Shown here: positions 1-8,672 of the stretch, one piece after another | Layout: each line of letters opens with the position of its first letter | Numbering within the stretch: position 1 is the stretch's first letter | DNA from: Panacibacter microcysteis | GTDB taxonomy: Bacteria; Bacteroidota; Bacteroidia; Chitinophagales; Chitinophagaceae | Assembly (NCBI RefSeq): GCF_015831355.1 | Contig: NZ_JADWYR010000002.1 | Coordinates: 992,001-1,056,000, forward strand | Length of the DNA stretch: 64,000 nucleotides | Reading direction: 5' to 3' | Notes under the pieces: model-generated | Seen by the model: the letters and a program-made list of their open reading frames with translations, nothing else | Told to the model about the DNA's origin: nothing | Database searches by the model: none | Program-made: the position numbers and the translations under genes

Positions 1-2
1 TC

Positions 3-98
3 AAATGCCCTTCCAAATACAAGGACGATATGAATACAGCCAAAGAAAACGCAGGCGCTACGTCTTACAATAGCTCCGAATCTGCAGGGAATAAATAA
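3..98 (+). CDS. ccmE: CcmE C-terminal end (partial, cut by left edge)
   Basis: Only the last 31 codons are present, in the frame that reads KCPSKYKDD and runs to a TAA at 96-98. The KCPSKY-type motif is typical of the C-terminal part of CcmE, the periplasmic haem chaperone of cytochrome c maturation, which takes haem from the ABC/CcmC module and passes it to the CcmF haem lyase. The ccmF gene begins 30 bases later on the same strand, which supports the call. The haem-binding His lies upstream of the window and cannot be checked. Confidence 0.7.
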   Translation, partial: KCPSKYKDDMNTAKENAGATSYNSSESAGNK

Positions 99-128
99 TA
101 ATGCTTTTTACCAAACCAATAGTTTACA

Positions 129-2699
129 ATGGAGTATGTAGGTGAACATTTATTGCCCGGGCAACTGGGTCACTTTTTTGCTGTCCTTTCTCTTGTTGCT
201 TCTCTTATTGCTACGATTGCTTTCTTTAAAGCCAACAAAACGGCCGATTTAAAAGATCGCCAAAGCTGGTTGAAGTTTGCACGCATGGCTTTTCTTGTGG
301 AAACGATTTCTGTGATCAGTATTTACCTCTTTTTGTATCATATTATTTCTAACCATTACCATGAATATTTCTATGCCTGGAATCACTCTTCACGAGCACT
401 TTCTCTGCAGCCGCAGTACTTACTGGCAAGCTTCTGGGAGGGCCAGGAAGGCAGTTTTATGTTATGGAACTTTTGGCATTGTGTTTTAGGCTGGGTTTTC
501 ATCTTGCGTAATAAAAAGTGGGAAGCGCCGGTAATGACCGTTATTTCATTTGCGCAATTCTGTATTGCCACTATGCTTGTAGGCATCTACATATTTGATG
601 TCAGGCTTGGAAATGATCCGTTTATCTTATTGCGTCACCAGATGGCCGGTGCACCTATTTTTGATAACCCGGAATACCTGAACCTGCCACGAATTAAAGA
701 AGGCAACGATCTTAATTCCCTTTTGCAGAATTACTGGATGGTAATCCACCCTCCTATCCTTTTCCTTGGTTTTGCCTCTACTATTATACCTTTTGGTTTT
801 GCGTTTGGAGGCCTTGTTAACAAAGATAACAGCTGGACAAAACCGGCTCTTTCGTGGGTATCTTTTTCTGCGGCAGCTTTGGGTACGGGGGTTATGATGG
901 GTGCTGCATGGGCTTATGAAAGCTTAAGTTTTGGCGGTTACTGGGCATGGGATCCTGTTGAGAATGCTTCTATGGTGCCGTGGCTTTTGCTCGTCGCCGG
1001 GTTACATACTAATCTGGTTTATAATCATACTGGTTATTCTCTGAAGAGTACTTATTTCTTTTACATATTGGGTTTTGTCCTTATCCTTTATTCAACATTC
1101 CTGACCCGTACTGGTATTTTAGGCGATACATCAGTGCACGCATTTACGGGTGCGGATATGACAGAACAGCTGTACCTTTTTTTAACGGTGTTCATCTGGG
1201 GCGCGGCATTATTTGCCAGCCGCACTAAAAATGAAAGAATGCTTGTAACAGGCGCAGCGATCATTATAACCGGATGTTATTACTTTCATATTGTGTTTGC
1301 ACTGGCTTCATGCCTGATAGCATTTGCTTTCCTGTTTTATTTTCTTAATAAATATATACCATCTATAAAAAAAGAGGAAAGCACTTACAGCCGCGAATTC
1401 TGGATGTTTATTGGTGCACTTGTATTTTTCCTTTCTGCTGTTATTATTACTTACCAGACATCGTTACCTGTTATAAACCGCATTTTCAACCAGCAGCATG
1501 CTGACGCTGAAGACCGCGAGTTTTCATACAACCAAATACAGATATTTATTGCAATAATTATAGGTGTACTTACTGCGATCACGCAGTATTTTAAATACAA
1601 AAACACCCAAAAATCTTTTTTCTATAAGAAGGTGTTATTGCCAACAATTATTGCATTGATCGTAAGTCTCTCTATAAGCATCTTTGGTAACATCGACTAC
1701 GATAAGCATGGCATAGGGTTTTTAGCGGCGATACATATTGCGCTGTTTGCATCTGTTTACGCGGTAATAGCCAATGCCATGTACATATGGGTAGGTTTAA
1801 AAGGAAAAATGAAAGGGGCCGGAGGATCTCTTACGCATTTCGGTTTTGCACTTTTTCTTTTGGGGGTCCTTATTTCCAGTAGTAAAAAAACAGTCCTCAG
1901 CCAAAACACAACCGGTATTGCCGTTTTCGAAAAGACGAAAGACCAGGATCCTGCTGAAAATATTACGCTTTTTAAGGGCATCAGGACAGACATGGGTAAG
2001 TACAATGTTACGTACCTGAGAGATACAGCGAATGACTTTGACCGTAAAAAGTATTTCGAAGTCAAATTTGAAGGTAAAGACGGAAAAGATAATTTCTTTC
2101 TTTACCCCGATGTATTGAAAAATAACAAAGGCCAGGAAGGTTTTGCGCCTAATCCTGCCAAAGAACATTACTTCTGGGGTGATGTGTATGCTTATGCCAC
2201 ATCATGGGTTGGTTCAGAAGCAGTTAACGATACGTCAAGTTTCAGAACTGTAAATATAAATAAAGGAGACAGCATCTTTTACTCAAACGGCATCATCGTT
2301 CTAAAAGAGGTGGTGGTTAACCCTGAACATTACAAAAGAGCAACACTGCCGGGTGAAACGGCTGTGATGCTGGATATGAATGTAACCGCTAAAGATGGCA
2401 GGCAATATACGGTGCAACCAGGCTTTGCCATAAATATGCGTGACAGCAGTTTCCGTAACCTGCCGGATACAGTAATCGCACAGAGCCTGATAGTACGTTT
2501 TGAAAAGCTTGGCGAAGAAGAAAAGGGTGCTATGCAAATAGGAATAAAAGAAACATCTAACCTTAATGACCTGATGACTTTAAAAGTATATGCATTTCCT
2601 ATGGTATGGCTGGTGTGGCTTGGGGTTATTATTATGGTGCTGGGTTTCGTCCTGAGTATTATACAGCGCACAAGAAAAATAAGGCTTACTGCTGTTTAG
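129..2699 (+). CDS. ccmF: Cytochrome c haem lyase CcmF/CcsA-type
   Basis: An 856-residue polytopic inner-membrane protein. It contains the tryptophan-rich WWD haem-handling signature GGYWAWDPVENASMVPWL at about residues 274-291, the segment that holds haem for ligation to apocytochrome CXXCH motifs. A run of membrane helices covers the first 600 residues. A periplasmic domain of about 200 residues (roughly 600-820) and one last helix before the basic C-terminus follow. The gene follows a ccmE end by 30 bases, so both belong to a System I-like maturation operon that continues to the left. The start at 129 was chosen because the hydrophobic N-terminus follows directly. The length is somewhat above the roughly 650 residues of proteobacterial CcmF, as is common in Bacteroidota. 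Confidence 0.9.
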   Translation: MEYVGEHLLPGQLGHFFAVLSLVASLIATIAFFKANKTADLKDRQSWLKFARMAFLVETISVISIYLFLYHIISNHYHEYFYAWNHSSRALSLQPQYLLASFWEGQEGSFMLWNFWHCVLGWVFILRNKKWEAPVMTVISFAQFCIATMLVGIYIFDVRLGNDPFILLRHQMAGAPIFDNPEYLNLPRIKEGNDLNSLLQNYWMVIHPPILFLGFASTIIPFGFAFGGLVNKDNSWTKPALSWVSFSAAALGTGVMMGAAWAYESLSFGGYWAWDPVENASMVPWLLLVAGLHTNLVYNHTGYSLKSTYFFYILGFVLILYSTFLTRTGILGDTSVHAFTGADMTEQLYLFLTVFIWGAALFASRTKNERMLVTGAAIIITGCYYFHIVFALASCLIAFAFLFYFLNKYIPSIKKEESTYSREFWMFIGALVFFLSAVIITYQTSLPVINRIFNQQHADAEDREFSYNQIQIFIAIIIGVLTAITQYFKYKNTQKSFFYKKVLLPTIIALIVSLSISIFGNIDYDKHGIGFLAAIHIALFASVYAVIANAMYIWVGLKGKMKGAGGSLTHFGFALFLLGVLISSSKKTVLSQNTTGIAVFEKTKDQDPAENITLFKGIRTDMGKYNVTYLRDTANDFDRKKYFEVKFEGKDGKDNFFLYPDVLKNNKGQEGFAPNPAKEHYFWGDVYAYATSWVGSEAVNDTSSFRTVNINKGDSIFYSNGIIVLKEVVVNPEHYKRATLPGETAVMLDMNVTAKDGRQYTVQPGFAINMRDSSFRNLPDTVIAQSLIVRFEKLGEEEKGAMQIGIKETSNLNDLMTLKVYAFPMVWLVWLGVIIMVLGFVLSIIQRTRKIRLTAV

Positions 2700-2729
2700 G
2701 TTAGGGTACAAGATTTTTATATTTCTAAG

Positions 2730-2777
2730 TAACTTGTAAAAGACTTAAAACCGAAAACTTCAGTCTTTTACAAGTTA
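2730..2777. terminator. Bidirectional intrinsic terminator between ccmF and the lipoprotein gene
   Basis: A perfect 16-bp inverted repeat (TAACTTGTAAAAGACT and its complement) with a 16-base loop sits between two convergent genes. The stem is A/T-rich at its base, so it could serve either strand. No long T run follows on the + strand. Confidence 0.6.
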
Positions 2778-2788
2778 CATTTAATTAA

Positions 2789-3622
2789 TTACTGTTGTTC
2801 CGCGCTTACCTGCATAAATTGTCCTACTACCTGGAAAAACCCGTTTAGCTGAACTTTGACTGTGCCTTCTCCAATCAGGAATAATTTTGCTTTAAGAGCG
2901 GAACCATTAAGTGTAGCAAGCGGTTTTTGCCTCAATACGTTTAACAGACCGGCAGAAATTTTCTCCGGATTAAGAAAAAGACTTATATCGGTCATGGCAG
3001 AACTTCTCACGAGTACCATATTGGCTGTATCTGTCAGCGCTTCTTTATAAGCAAGTAATTCCCTGTTATTAGTTGTATCGAGAACGTTGGCTATACCATC
3101 CTTCAAATCAAAATTTAACCAGGAACCTGTTTCAAGCCCGACTGAGTTTGCATGATTAAAGATATCTGTGAGCTCACGGTTAATAGCATCTGTCGCACCA
3201 TCTGCCACGAAACTGACGCGCAGGTTCATGAACTTAGCTGCAGGAATGTCTATCTGCATTTTTTGATAACACGGAGCTGTAAAAAATCCAATGACAGAAC
3301 TGAGGCTGTTTTGCGGCAACATTTTAATGTCGAGGTCTCTGACGACTTTTAAAGTTTGCATATTAACAATGCAGCCAATATTAAAGGTGTCTTTGGTCTT
3401 CATGAATATTGCATTGGCGGCAAAGCTTTCTCCCATGCAGCTATCGTGTATAATTCTCCGCTGCTCCCATCTATCATCATTGGGTGGAACAAAACTGTTA
3501 TCAGCTGAAAAATTGAACTGCGCAGCCTGCAAAGGTTTAAATACAAGTGTGGTCTCTTTGGATGCTTCTTTACAGGTACAGAATAAGCTTACTGTGGTTA
3601 AAACAATAAAAACAAATCTCAT
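2789..3622 (-). CDS. Predicted lipoprotein of unknown function
   Basis: A 277-residue protein whose N-terminus (MRFVFIVLTTVSLFCTC) is a signal peptide ending in cysteines with a weak lipobox (FCTC), so it is probably a membrane-anchored lipoprotein facing the periplasm. I recognise no domain. The rest is a mixed hydrophilic sequence rich in Asn, Leu and Asp with no repeats and no catalytic motif. It stands alone, convergent with ccmF and divergent from the superoxide dismutase gene 320 bases away. The clean signal peptide and the terminator at its 3' end support a real gene; the function is unknown. Confidence 0.7.
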   Translation of the reverse strand: MRFVFIVLTTVSLFCTCKEASKETTLVFKPLQAAQFNFSADNSFVPPNDDRWEQRRIIHDSCMGESFAANAIFMKTKDTFNIGCIVNMQTLKVVRDLDIKMLPQNSLSSVIGFFTAPCYQKMQIDIPAAKFMNLRVSFVADGATDAINRELTDIFNHANSVGLETGSWLNFDLKDGIANVLDTTNNRELLAYKEALTDTANMVLVRSSAMTDISLFLNPEKISAGLLNVLRQKPLATLNGSALKAKLFLIGEGTVKVQLNGFFQVVGQFMQVSAEQQ

Positions 3623-3942
3623 GGCGTAGCATTAAGTTGGTTTGATATATTACTAGAAATGAATATAAATAAAAAAGGTCGCTTTGAAAAGCAACCCGAT
3701 TTATTTATAAACCCCCTATAATGTAGTAATGTTAATCGGAAATGATAAGGCAAACCAAATGCCAACCGATATTACATACGAAAGCTGCGTTATTTTGGTT
3801 TGGTTGCGCAAAAAAATACACATGGTACATATAATTTTTTCCCCGTTGTGTGGTAATCAGATTATCAGTTAATTGTAATAGCCGATTAACCTCGTTTCAT
3901 CGATTAGTCTTAATTTTATTGCTTACGAAAAACATACAAAAG
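3623..3942. other. Intergenic region between divergent genes (320 bases)
   Basis: This gap separates the divergent lipoprotein and superoxide dismutase genes, so it must hold both promoters. It is A/T-rich and has no ORF with coding character and no copy of the dispersed repeat. A loose inverted repeat (AATCGG near 3734-3739 against CCGAT near 3765-3769, arms extended imperfectly) is visible. I could not place a convincing TTTG/TAnnTTTG promoter. Confidence 0.5.
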
Positions 3943-4704
3943 ATGAAAAAACCGACAGCAAGTACCCGCAGAGACTTTCTTAGCACCAGTGGCAAAGCAG
4001 GCATTGCAGCAGGCTTATCGCTGACAATATTGCCCTCGCTTGTAAAAGCAAACAGCCCCTCAAACTTATCAGATATAAATGTTCCTGAAACGCCTTATAC
4101 GCAGCAACCACTCCCTTATGCGTACAACGCATTGGAGCCTGTAATCGACGCGATGACGATGGAAATACATTACAGCAAGCATGCCGCAACTTATGCAAAG
4201 AACCTTGCAGAAGCTGCGGCTGCAGAAAAAGTAGACACTGGCTCTGTGAAACTGGAGCAACTGCTGGGTTCCGTATCTAAGTATTCAGCTAAAATGCGTA
4301 ATAACGCCGGCGGTCATTATAACCATGAATTATTCTGGAAATGCATGCGTGCGCCGCAGGAAGGTGCAAAACCTGCAGGTAAGCTTGTAAGTGCAATTGA
4401 AAAAGACTTCAGTTCTTTTGACGCTTTTAAAACGCAATTTACAGATGCTGGTAAAAACAGGTTTGGCAGTGGCTGGGCATGGCTGATAGCAACACCGGGT
4501 AAAAAACTGGTAGTGGCTTCTACGCCCAACCAGGACAACCCCTTAATGGATGTTGCAGAAGTAAAAGGCATCCCATTATTAGGTCTTGATGTTTGGGAAC
4601 ACGCCTACTACCTGAAATACCAAAACCGCAGACCAGATTATATCAATGCATGGTGGAATGTGGTTAACTGGGATTATATACAGTCTCGTTTTGATGCCCT
4701 GTAA
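3943..4704 (+). CDS. Exported superoxide dismutase, Fe/Mn family, with Tat signal
   Basis: A 253-residue Fe/Mn superoxide dismutase that converts superoxide to hydrogen peroxide and oxygen. The metal ligands are visible as [18 protein letters not shown] and [11 protein letters not shown] (Asp and His of the C-terminal motif). [11 protein letters not shown] and STPNQD carry the Gly and Gln typical of the manganese type, so Mn or cambialistic use is inferred. The N-terminus [13 protein letters not shown], followed by a hydrophobic stretch ending in VKA, is a twin-arginine signal, so the folded, metal-loaded enzyme should act in the periplasm. The ATG at 3943 is preferred over an in-frame ATG at 3850 because it starts just before the Tat motif. 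A strong terminator follows. Confidence 0.9.
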   Translation: MKKPTASTRRDFLSTSGKAGIAAGLSLTILPSLVKANSPSNLSDINVPETPYTQQPLPYAYNALEPVIDAMTMEIHYSKHAATYAKNLAEAAAAEKVDTGSVKLEQLLGSVSKYSAKMRNNAGGHYNHELFWKCMRAPQEGAKPAGKLVSAIEKDFSSFDAFKTQFTDAGKNRFGSGWAWLIATPGKKLVVASTPNQDNPLMDVAEVKGIPLLGLDVWEHAYYLKYQNRRPDYINAWWNVVNWDYIQSRFDAL

Positions 4705-4721
4705 GCGATTGCAATATTTTT

Positions 4722-4757
4722 ACAACAATGGCGGCTCCGGGCCGCCATTGTTGTTTT
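4722..4757 (+). terminator. Intrinsic terminator of the superoxide dismutase gene
   Basis: A perfect 14-bp stem (ACAACAATGGCGGC) with a 5-base loop, followed by TTTTGT on the + strand. It begins 18 bases after the stop codon. Confidence 0.85.
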
Positions 4758-4848
4758 GTATGGCAACAAAAATTTAATAGCCTTATCGTTCCTGCCATCA
4801 CCTTGCGATGGCTACATTTGCTGCCTCACAGCTTCAATTCTTCAGCAC

Positions 4849-6111
4849 ATGAAACACCCGTTCATATCAGCTGTTCTACTTTTTTTTGTGTTCACCAGGC
4901 TCGCCGCGCAGGATACTGCACAACATATTGTTGATGGCAGGGTCAACAGTGCGGTACAGCAACAAAAGCCATATGTTATACTTATATCTGCAGATGGTTT
5001 CAGGTACGACTTTGCGGATAAATACCATGCTGCAAACCTGTTGCGTTTACGCAGGCAAGGTGTTTGTGCAAATTACATGCAACCGTCTTACCCGTCGCTT
5101 ACTTTTCCCAATCATTATACCATTGTTACCGGCCTGTACCCTGCGCATCACGGTCTTGTTGACAACTCGTTTTATGATGAGCAAAAACACGCGTCTTATT
5201 CCATGAGCAAAAAAGAAATAGTAAGAGACAGTTCATGGTATGGCGGCACGCCCTTGTGGGTGCTTGCCGAAGAACAGCAGATGCTCAGCGCAAGCTTTTA
5301 CTGGGTTGGATCAGAAGCTGCCATGCATGGCGTAAAACCAACTTATTGCTACTACTATAATGAAGCAATCGATATAGATACACGCATCAATATTGTAAAA
5401 AACTGGTTGCAACTGCCTGAAGAAAAACGTCCGCATCTTATTACATTTTACCTGCCGCAGGTAGATCATGCCGCACATAAATATGGTACTGATGCAAAGG
5501 AAACGGGAGATTCTGTTTTGTTTGTTGACAACGCTGTTGCAAAACTTACAGAAACACTGCAGGAACTCAAATTACCCATTAATTATATTTTCCTTTCAGA
5601 CCATGGCATGACGGATGTTGACGTAAACAACACTATTCCGCTGCCGCAGGTTATTGATACATCAAAATTTATTATTCCTGGTTATGCAGATGCACTCATG
5701 CACCTGTACGCAAAAGATAAAACAGCTATACAACCAACGTACGAAAAACTAAAAGCCACGGCAAAAGACTATGATGTGTATCTTGCCACCGCGCTTCCCG
5801 CAAAGTGGCACTATAGTAAGGCAGACGACAAATACAACCGTATAGGAGATATTATACTCGTACCACATTTACCTAAAGTATTTAACATTAGCAACCGTAA
5901 AATAACACCCGGCAAACACGGGTTCGATCCGGCTTTGAAAGATATGCGTGCTACCTTTTATGCATGGGGCCCCATGTTTAAGCCGCACAAAAAAATAAAG
6001 GGTTTTGAGAATGTACATGTGTACCCGCTTGTTGCCAACATGCTTGGTCTCACATACACCGAACAGATCGATGGAGACATCAATGTATTAGGCGGCATAC
6101 TTAAACAGTAA
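4849..6111 (+). CDS. Alkaline phosphatase-superfamily nucleotide pyrophosphatase/phosphodiesterase
   Basis: A 420-residue secreted enzyme of the type I phosphodiesterase/nucleotide pyrophosphatase family. The signal peptide is MKHPFISAVLLFFVFTRLAAQ. The metal and catalytic residues are in order: Asp49 in LISADGF, the Thr85 nucleophile in SYPSLTFPNHY, DHAAHKYG, LSDHGM and the late His in GKHGFD. These place two zinc ions and cleave phosphodiester or pyrophosphate bonds of nucleotides or similar substrates outside the cytoplasm. The ATG at 4849 is chosen because it starts the signal peptide; the longer in-frame start at 4756 would run through the upstream terminator. Substrate preference cannot be read from the sequence. 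Confidence 0.88.
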   Translation: MKHPFISAVLLFFVFTRLAAQDTAQHIVDGRVNSAVQQQKPYVILISADGFRYDFADKYHAANLLRLRRQGVCANYMQPSYPSLTFPNHYTIVTGLYPAHHGLVDNSFYDEQKHASYSMSKKEIVRDSSWYGGTPLWVLAEEQQMLSASFYWVGSEAAMHGVKPTYCYYYNEAIDIDTRINIVKNWLQLPEEKRPHLITFYLPQVDHAAHKYGTDAKETGDSVLFVDNAVAKLTETLQELKLPINYIFLSDHGMTDVDVNNTIPLPQVIDTSKFIIPGYADALMHLYAKDKTAIQPTYEKLKATAKDYDVYLATALPAKWHYSKADDKYNRIGDIILVPHLPKVFNISNRKITPGKHGFDPALKDMRATFYAWGPMFKPHKKIKGFENVHVYPLVANMLGLTYTEQIDGDINVLGGILKQ

Positions 6112-6127
6112 GGGCAGAAAAATTTGT

Positions 6128-6330
6128 TTGCCGGCAGCAGTATTTTATGGCATCGCCTGTTGTGTCACTCACTTGTACTTTAGAAGCATTGGGCAACATG
6201 CTGCCAGGCAACACCACGTGCTTTGTATAATTTGTGCGCAGCCTTGCACCGCAGCCAAAAGCCCAACAATGTGTTACAGTACAAGAGTGCGACGCAACAG
6301 TTGATGAATAGCGGTAATATTGCCGGGTAC
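6128..6330. repeat. Dispersed intergenic repeat, locus 1 (R2 and R1, facing each other)
   Basis: Two copies face each other. An exact R2 core lies on + at 6159-6178, and an exact R1 core on - at 6279-6298. Both have their CCGGC box 23 bases upstream (6131-6135 on +, 6322-6326 on -). The R2 copy is also bracketed by an imperfect inverted repeat, TTGCCGGCAGCA (6128-6139) against TGCTGCCAGGCAA (6199-6211). It occupies most of the gap between the phosphodiesterase and Nudix genes. Confidence 0.9.
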
Positions 6331-6368
6331 ATAAAAATCTTCTAACTTAATACGAGTATATTTAGTTC

Positions 6369-6932
6369 ATGAATGAACAACACAATCCCTGGCAAATTTT
6401 ACATGAGCAGGAAGCTTACGACAATAACTGGATAAAAGTTACCCACTACGATGTGATCAACCCATCTGGTGGAAAAGGAATTTATGGTAAAGTGCATTTT
6501 AAAAATATTGCCATCGGTGTGGTTCCGCTGGATGAATCAATGAACACGTACATTGTTGGCCAATACCGCTTTCCCATTAACATCTATAGTTGGGAAATTC
6601 CTGAAGGTGGTGGCCCGTTGCATGAAGATCCGCTGAATGGTGCCAAAAGAGAACTGCTCGAAGAAACAGGTTTAAAGGCTGAGCGGTGGAGCAAAATACT
6701 TGACATGCATTTATCCAATTCCGTTTGCGATGAAGCATGCGTTGTGTATGTTGCAACGGGTTTATCTCAACATGCGGCAATGCCGGAAGAAACCGAGCAA
6801 CTGGCCATAAAAAAAATACCATTTGATGATTTATATCAAATGGTAAAAAATGGTAAAATAACTGATGCAGTCTCCGTAGCAGCAGTGCTTAAAACCAAAC
6901 TCATGCTGTTGGAAGGAAGTCTGTTGTTATGA
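6369..6932 (+). CDS. Nudix hydrolase, ADP-ribose pyrophosphatase-like
   Basis: A 187-residue cytosolic Nudix hydrolase. The complete Nudix box is present: a Gly, five residues, Glu, seven residues, then RELLEETGL in GGGPLHEDPLNGAKRELLEE. This binds magnesium and cleaves a nucleoside diphosphate linked to another group. The preceding YRFPINIYSWEIPEGG resembles the region of ADP-ribose pyrophosphatases (QYRY...WEIPAGG), so ADP-ribose or a nucleotide sugar is the likely substrate; this is an inference. The gene converges with the thioredoxin gene and the two stop codons overlap by 6 bases, so transcripts must overlap. Confidence 0.88.
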   Translation: MNEQHNPWQILHEQEAYDNNWIKVTHYDVINPSGGKGIYGKVHFKNIAIGVVPLDESMNTYIVGQYRFPINIYSWEIPEGGGPLHEDPLNGAKRELLEETGLKAERWSKILDMHLSNSVCDEACVVYVATGLSQHAAMPEETEQLAIKKIPFDDLYQMVKNGKITDAVSVAAVLKTKLMLLEGSLLL

Positions 6933-7394
6933 TTTTCTTTTTAAAGCTTCCTTGGCAAAATTGATGAGGTAAGCAGCGTCTACATAGCCGGCAGTTTGCA
7001 ATACCACGTTGCCATCAGCATCTGTAATGATCAGGGAAGGATATCCAACAATCTTGTACCTGGCCGCAAGCTCCGGCCCCACTCCTTTTTCACCATCAAC
7101 AGACACATTAATAAAGTTCTCGTTGAAGAATTTTGCAGCGCTCTCATCTGTAAAAGTATTTTTCTTAAGCATTTTACATGGGCCGCACCAGGTAGCATAA
7201 ATATCAAGGAATACCAGTTTTTTATTGGTCTTTGCATCCTGCAAAGCCTTGCTCCAATCCTGCTCTATAAAAGTAATGCCCTTGTCTGTTGTTGCAGTTG
7301 TCGTTTTCACTTCAGGCTTTGCTGCTTTGAATGCAAATGCAGATGCTATTGCAACAATGGAAAGTGCCAGCAGGCCATACTTTATTTTATTCAT
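6927..7394 (-). CDS. Secreted thioredoxin-fold protein
   Basis: A 155-residue protein with an N-terminal membrane/signal segment (MNKIKYGLLALSIVAIASAF) and one thioredoxin domain carrying the redox motif ATWCGPCKMLKKN. The cis-proline loop is VGYPSLII. It should act in the periplasm as a disulfide reductase or oxidoreductase, for example in resolving substrates of cytochrome maturation. The start at 7394 is preferred because the longer frame to 7469 adds 25 residues without signal character. It overlaps the Nudix gene tail to tail by 6 bases. Confidence 0.87.
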   Translation of the reverse strand: MNKIKYGLLALSIVAIASAFAFKAAKPEVKTTTATTDKGITFIEQDWSKALQDAKTNKKLVFLDIYATWCGPCKMLKKNTFTDESAAKFFNENFINVSVDGEKGVGPELAARYKIVGYPSLIITDADGNVVLQTAGYVDAAYLINFAKEALKRKS

Positions 7395-7533
7395 AATGCT
7401 ATTTTGAATGTAAAACGAAATAAAGCCCTTTCCCTTACATACAAAAATATATTGCCGGTGGTTTAACAATTTATTCCATATAGATTAGTTTTACAGGCCG
7501 CACCCTCGTTCAAGGAAAAACACAAAAATATTT

Positions 7534-8619
7534 ATGAGCAATCCCGTTAAGACAGCCATTATCGGATTTGGAGTTGCAGGCAAATTCATGCATGCTCCTT
7601 TTGTAAAGACCCGGCCGGAGCAATACGACGTAATTGCGGTGCTGGAAAGACATCAAAAAGAATCAGCCACACTTTTCCCGGGTGCGGTTATTGCCCGTTC
7701 CATTGAAGCACTGCTGGCAATAGAAGACATTGAACTGGTTATCATCACAACACCCAATGAAACGCATTTTCCTTATGCAAAAGCGTCCTTGCTGGCTGGT
7801 AAACATGTAGTGGTTGATAAACCCTTTACCATCACTTCTGCTGAAGCGCAGGAGTTGATTACACTCTCTCAGCAGGTAGGAAAAGTGATCAGCGTGTACC
7901 AGAACAGGCGTTATGTGTCAGACTTCCTTACCATCAAAAGGCTATTGCATAATAAGCTGCTGGGTGATGTGCATGAATTTGAGGCACATTACGATCGCTA
8001 TCGCCCTGAAGCAAAACCAAATGCATGGAGGGAGGAGCCAGCACCCGGAAGCGGTATTCTATATGATCTTGGTGCGCACCTGATAGACCAGGCTTTTTAT
8101 CTTTTTGGGCTGCCACAGGAGGTTACTGCTGACATACGTTTGCAGCGCCCTCATGCACGCACGGTCGATAATTTTGAACTCAAACTTGGTTATGGGTTTA
8201 CCAAAGTGATTCTGAAATCAGGCATGTTGGTTAGAGAGCCCGGGCCCCGTTATATGATTCATGGAACACTTGGCTCATTTGTAAAATATGGCGAAGACCC
8301 GCAGGAAGTTTACTTACGTGCGGGTAAATTGCCCACCGAAGTTGAAAACTGGGGCCAGGAAGATGAACAGATTTTTGGCACAATCCATACCGATCTTAGT
8401 GGTCATGTCTTTAATGAAAAGTATCCTTCTATAAAAGGTGATTATGGCTATTACTACGAAAATCTTTACAAAACCATCCGGGAAGGAATACCGCTGCGCG
8501 AAAGACCCGAGCATGCTTTCAATGTAATCAAATTGATAGAACTGGCCGAAGAGAGCAGCAAAGAAAAGCGTACTATTGCCTGCACAGGCTTTATCGCGGC
8601 AGCTTATCCAAGAGATTAA
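7534..8619 (+). CDS. Gfo/Idh/MocA family NAD(P)-dependent oxidoreductase
   Basis: A 361-residue cytosolic oxidoreductase. The N-terminal Rossmann motif is AIIGFGVAGKFMHAPF, and the family hallmark GKHVVVDKPFTIT (the EKP-like Lys-Pro step) follows at about residue 90. The C-terminal alpha/beta domain holds the LYDLGAHLIDQAFYLFG motif that contributes the substrate-binding His. Members oxidise or reduce sugar and inositol derivatives. It lies 53 bases upstream of a serine hydrolase gene on the same strand, with which it may be cotranscribed. No signal peptide is present, unlike the GH109 relative later in the window. Confidence 0.87.
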   Translation: MSNPVKTAIIGFGVAGKFMHAPFVKTRPEQYDVIAVLERHQKESATLFPGAVIARSIEALLAIEDIELVIITTPNETHFPYAKASLLAGKHVVVDKPFTITSAEAQELITLSQQVGKVISVYQNRRYVSDFLTIKRLLHNKLLGDVHEFEAHYDRYRPEAKPNAWREEPAPGSGILYDLGAHLIDQAFYLFGLPQEVTADIRLQRPHARTVDNFELKLGYGFTKVILKSGMLVREPGPRYMIHGTLGSFVKYGEDPQEVYLRAGKLPTEVENWGQEDEQIFGTIHTDLSGHVFNEKYPSIKGDYGYYYENLYKTIREGIPLRERPEHAFNVIKLIELAEESSKEKRTIACTGFIAAAYPRD

Positions 8620-8672
8620 CAGCCGCGTTCAGGACAACAGCGCTTTTGCCCAATCATTTTAAATATCATTCC

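Noticed and set aside
3850-3942. A longer N-terminus for the superoxide dismutase
   Set aside because: The additional 31 residues precede the Tat signal, which must lie at the N-terminus to work.
6159-6298. The repeat as integron attC sites
   Set aside because: The core begins GTTG but does not fit the GTTRRRY/RYYYAAC boxes, and there is no integrase or cassette array; full-size housekeeping genes lie between copies.
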